Shown: in pieces, positions 60,844-64,000 of the stretch
Layout of the letters: each line of letters starts with the position of its first letter
Numbering within the stretch: position 1 is the first letter of the stretch
DNA from: Synchiropus splendidus
Taxonomy: Eukaryota; Chordata; Actinopteri; Syngnathiformes; Callionymidae
Assembly: GCF_027744825.2 (NCBI RefSeq)
Contig: NC_071334.1
Span: 39,471,437 to 39,535,436 of the forward strand
Length of the DNA stretch: 64,000 nucleotides
Reading direction: 5' to 3'
The notes under the pieces: generated by a model
What the model was told of the DNA's origin: nothing
Databases searched by the model: none
What the model saw: only the letters and a program-made list of their open reading frames with translations
Position numbers and translations under genes: made by a program

Positions 60844-61031
60844 GTGGGTTTCGGAACGCCAAACATAAAAGTGTTGATAACTTTCGAAAAACACTTCAGA
60901 CAGCTTAGATTTGATGTGCACCTACTAGAAAGACCCTTTCTGCTATAGTGGGAGGTTAAAATTTCATGTTCTGAAGCTTCCCTGAAAAGTTATGGCACAA
61001 TGCACAAAAACGCTTTTCAGCGTGAGATAAG
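60844..61031. repeat. G/H hybrid monomer
   Basis: The 5' half has aaacataaaag, cacttc and gcacctac like the G monomer at 54077; the 3' half has tatggcac, aaaaacgc and cagcgtgag like the H monomer at 54265-54452. It replaces the two-monomer pair, so one repeat was lost by an exchange whose breakpoint lies between about unit positions 78 and 152. Confidence 0.8.
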
Positions 61032-63474
61032 GTGGGTTTCGGAACGCCAAACATAAAAGTGTTAATAACTTTCGAAAAACACTTCAGACAGCTAAGATTT
61101 TATATGCCACTACTAGAAAGACTCTTTCTGCTATAGTGGGAGGTTAAAATTTCATGTTCTGAAGCTTCCCTGAAAAGTTATGGCACAATGCACAAAAACG
61201 CTTTTCAGCCTGAGATAAGGTGGGTTTCGGAACGCCAAACATAAAAGTGTTGATAACTTTCGAAAAACACTTCAGACAGCTTAGATTAGATGTGCAACTA
61301 CTAGAAAGACCCTTTCTGCTATAGTGGGACGTTCAAATTTCATGTTCTGAAGCTTCCCTGAAAAGTTATGGCACAATGCACAAAAACGCTTTTCAGCCTG
61401 AGATAAGGTGGGTTTCGGAACGCCAAACATAAAAGTGTTGATAACTTTCGAAAAACACTTCAGACAGCTTAGATTTGATGTGCAACTACTAGAAAGGCCC
61501 TTTCTGCTATAGTGGGAGGTTAAAATTTCATGTTCTGAAGCTTCCCTGAAAAGTTATGGCACAATGCGTAAAAACGCTTTTCAGCCTGAGATAAGGTGGG
61601 TTTCGGAACGCCAAACATAAAAGTGTTAATAACTTTCGAAAAACACTTCAGACAGCTTAGATTTGATGTGCAACTACTAGAAAGACCCTTTCTGCTATAG
61701 TGGGAGGCTAAAATTTCATATTCTGAAGCTTCCCTGAAAAGTTATGGCACAATGCACAAAAACGCTTTTCAGCCTGAGATAAGGTGGGTTTCGGAACGCC
61801 AAACATAAAAGTGTTGATAACTTTCGAAAAACACTTCAGACAGCTTAGATTTGATGTGTACCTACTAGAAAGGCCCTTTCTGCTAAAGTGGGAGGTTAAA
61901 ATTTCATGTTCTGAAGCTTCCCTGAAAAGTTATGGCACAATGCGTAAAAACGCTTTTCAGCCTGAGATAAGGTGGGTTTCGGAACGCCAAACATAAAAGT
62001 GTTAATAACTATCGAAAAACACTTCAGACAGCTAAGATTTTATGTGCAACTACTAGAAAGACCCTTTATGCTACAGTGGGAGGTTAAAATTTCATGTTCT
62101 GAAGCTTCCCTGAAAAGTTATGGCACAATGCACAAAAACGCTTTTCAGCCTGAGATAAGGTGGGTTTCGGAACGCCAAACATAAAAGTGTTAATAACTTT
62201 CGAAAAACACTTCAGACAGCTTAGATTTGATGTGCAACTACTAGAAAGACCCTTTCTGCTATAGTGGGAGGTTAAAATTTCATGTTCTGAAGCTTCCCTG
62301 GAAAGTTATGGCACAATGCACAAAAACGCTTTTCAGCCTGAGATAAGGTGGGTTTCGGAACGCCAAACATAAAAGTGTTGATAACTTTCGAAAAACACTT
62401 CAGACAGCTTAGATTTGATGTGCACCTACTAGAAAGACCCTTTCTGCTATAGTGGGAGGTTAAAATTTCATGTTCTGAAGCTTCCCTGAAAAGTTATGGC
62501 ACAATGCACAAAAACGCTTTTCAGCCTGAGATAAGGTGGGTTTCGGAACGCCAAACATAAAAGTGTTGATAACTTTCGAAAAACACTTCAGACAGCTTAG
62601 ATTTGGTGTGCAACTACTAGAAAGACCCTTTCTGCTATAGTGGGAGGTTAAAATTTCATGTTCTGAAGCTTCCCTGAAAAGTTATGGCACAATGCACAAA
62701 AACGCTTTTCAGCGTGAGATAAGGTGGGTTTCGGAACGCCAAACATAAAAGTGTTAATAACTTTCGAAAAACACTTCAGACAGCTAAGATTTTATATGCC
62801 ACTACTAGAAAGACCCTTTCTGCTATAGTGGGAGGTTAAAATTTCATGTTCTGAAGCTTCCCTGAAAAGTTATGGCACAATGCACAAAAACGCTTTTCGC
62901 CTGAGATAAGGTGGGTTTCGGAACGCCAAACATTAAAGTGTTGATAACTTTCGAAAAACACTTCAGACAGCTTAGATTTGATGTGCACCTACTAGAAAGA
63001 CCCTTTCTGCTATAGTGGGAGGCTAAAATTTCATTTTCTGAAGCTTCCCTGAAAAGTTATGGCACAATGCGTAAAAACGCTTTTCAGCCTGAGATAAGGT
63101 GGGTTTCGGAACGCCAAACATAAAAGTGTTAATAACTTTCGAAAAACACTTCAGACAGCTTAGATTTGATGTGCAACTACTAGAAAGACCCTTTCTGCTA
63201 TAGTGGGAGGTTAAAATTTCATGTTCTGAAGCTTCCCTGAAAAGTTATGGCACAGTGCACAAAAACGCTTTTCAGCCTGAGATAAGGTGGGTTTCGGAAC
63301 GCCAAACATAAAAGTGTTGATAACTTTCGAAAAACACTTCAGACAGCTTAGATTTGATGTGTACCTACTAGAAAGGCCCTTTCTGCTATAGTGGGAGGTT
63401 AAAATTTCATGTTCTGAAGCTTCCCTGAAAAGTTATGGCACAATGCACAAAAACGCTTTTCAGCCTGAGATAAG
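61032..63474. repeat. 13-monomer segment, paralog of 54453-56895
   Basis: Second copy with the shared T ctacagtggg (62073), deletion (62892) and acattaaag. Differences include ctaaagtggg near 61885, gcaac with ctggaaag near 62160-62347, and cacagtgcac near 63252. The last monomer (63287) starts like the gtgtacc monomer but ends gcacaaaa instead of gcgtaaaa, which marks the deletion junction. Confidence 0.86.
62892..62904. other. 1-bp deletion (copy of 56312)
   Basis: cttttcgcctgag as at 56312, followed by the same acattaaag monomer. Confidence 0.9.
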
Positions 63475-63849
63475 GTGGGTTTCGGAACGCCAAACATAAA
63501 AGTGTTGATAACTTTCGAAAAACACTACCGACAGCTTAGATTTGATGTGCACCTACTAGAAAGACCCTTTCTGCTATAGTGGGAGGTTAAATTTCATGTT
63601 CTGAAGCTTCCATGAAAAGTTATGGCACAATGCACAAAAACGCTTTTCAGCCTGAGATAAGGTGGGTTTCGGTACGCCAAACATAAAAGTGTTGATAACT
63701 TTCGAAAAACACTTCAGACAGCTTAGATTTGGTGTGCAACTACTAGAAAGACCCTTTCTGCTATAGTGAGAGGTTAAAATTTCATGTTCTGAAGCTTCCC
63801 TGAAAAGTTATGGCACAATGCACAAAAACGCTTTTCAGCCTGAGATAAG
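63475..63849. repeat. ctaccgac and R/gtgagagg monomers with a 1-bp deletion
   Basis: The first monomer (ctaccgac, cttccatg) has ggttaaatttc instead of ggttaaaatttc near 63586-63594, one A lost from the run. The second (ggtacgcc, atttggtgtgc, gtgagagg) matches the last T-cassette monomer at 11590, 34902 and 36970. Confidence 0.83.
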
Positions 63850-64000
63850 GTGGGTTTCGGAACGCCAAACATAAAAGTGTTGATAACTTTCGAAAAACAC
63901 TTCAGACAGCTTAGATTTGATGTGCAACTACTAGAAAGACCCTTTCTGCTATAGTGGGAGGCAATAATTTCATGTTCTGAAGCTTCCCTGAAAAGTTATG
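63850..64000. repeat. Right partial monomer, F type
   Basis: The last 151 bp are an F-type monomer (gaggcaataa) cut by the window end, so the array continues rightward. Confidence 0.97.

Larger units (their letters stand above)
1..64000. repeat. 188-bp satellite array, whole window
   Basis: The word gtgggtttcgg, or a close variant, recurs every 188 bp from 123 to 63850. I tracked 339 full monomers, and the position drift of -5 bp over that span equals the sum of the single-base indels I located (seven deletions, two insertions). All copies have the same orientation. A monomer built from the commonest bases has 75 G+C of 188 (about 40%) and four CpG sites. No inserted element or unique sequence interrupts it. 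Such arrays with higher-order structure are typical of centromeric or pericentromeric heterochromatin; the centromere assignment and a plant origin are inference. There is no gene anywhere in the window. Confidence 0.98.

Noticed and set aside
1..64000. CRISPR array
   Set aside because: The repeat is continuous with no unique spacers, the unit is far too long, and no cas gene is present.
1..64000. Transposon or retrotransposon insertion
   Set aside because: The 188-bp register is continuous and all length changes are single bases, so there is no room for an inserted element, target-site duplication or LTR.
1..64000. Telomeric, rDNA or tRNA sequence
   Set aside because: No telomere-like short repeats were seen, nor any stretch resembling rRNA or tRNA; the monomer has no cloverleaf potential that I could recognise.

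Overview
The whole window is a satellite DNA array. Every base belongs to one tandem repeat of 188 bp, about 40% GC, with all copies head-to-tail in the same orientation. Taking the word gtgggtttcgg as unit start, I count 339 complete monomers from 123 to 63849, plus a 122-bp partial copy on the left and a 151-bp partial copy on the right. I find no protein-coding gene, RNA gene, transposon, telomeric repeat, CRISPR array or unique sequence. The open reading frames that exist are by-products of the repeat: a substitution or 1-bp indel happens to remove a stop or create a start.

The organism is a eukaryote. A megasatellite with a near-nucleosomal unit length, higher-order repeats and no genes is typical of centromeric or pericentromeric heterochromatin. 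The 188-bp length and words such as aaaagttatggc fit a plant satellite, but I cannot name the species and the plant call is only moderate inference. An insect or other eukaryotic satellite is not excluded.

Monomer subtypes are labelled here by linked substitutions. E: agattagatgtgc. F: gaggcaataa. G: tatgccac with aaaaatgc and cagccagag. H: ccaaaaataaaag with acatttc. I: ggtacgcc with gacgcttt. J/K: agctaagattttatatgcc. N: aaaggccc with atgcgtaaaa. P: ggctaaaatttcatattctg. Q: aacactaaag. R: atttggtgtgc. T: actatcg with ctttatg. V: cacttgaga. W: ctagatag with tatagcac. Z: cagacaactt with gacgc and gaaactt.

Layout. 1-7077: a 6-monomer (1128-bp) higher-order repeat E-F-G-H-I-J, and a roughly 2.75-kb segment duplicated 4323 bp away. 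7078-12529: mixed monomers, with the first T-type cassette at 10650-11777. 12530-17417: a 13-monomer (2444-bp) unit in tandem. 16290-28131: blocks X10, 11-mer, 11-mer, Y5, X10, 11-mer, Y5, which is a 26-monomer (4887-bp) repeat with an internal 11-mer duplication. 28132-33961: a 7-monomer segment repeated 2821 bp apart. 33962-41105: an 11-monomer-offset repeat and a triad T-V-R used three times. 41106-53324: 18/17-monomer repeats and a six-monomer T-V-W-R-Z cassette recurring at shrinking spacings. 53325-64000: two paralogous roughly 3-kb stretches that differ by a 4-monomer tandem duplication, a one-monomer collapse and a terminal deletion.

The array appears to have grown by repeated unequal exchange of whole multiples of 188 bp. 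Only nine single-base indels were found, and three of these are each present twice through segmental duplication, so about six independent events are needed.
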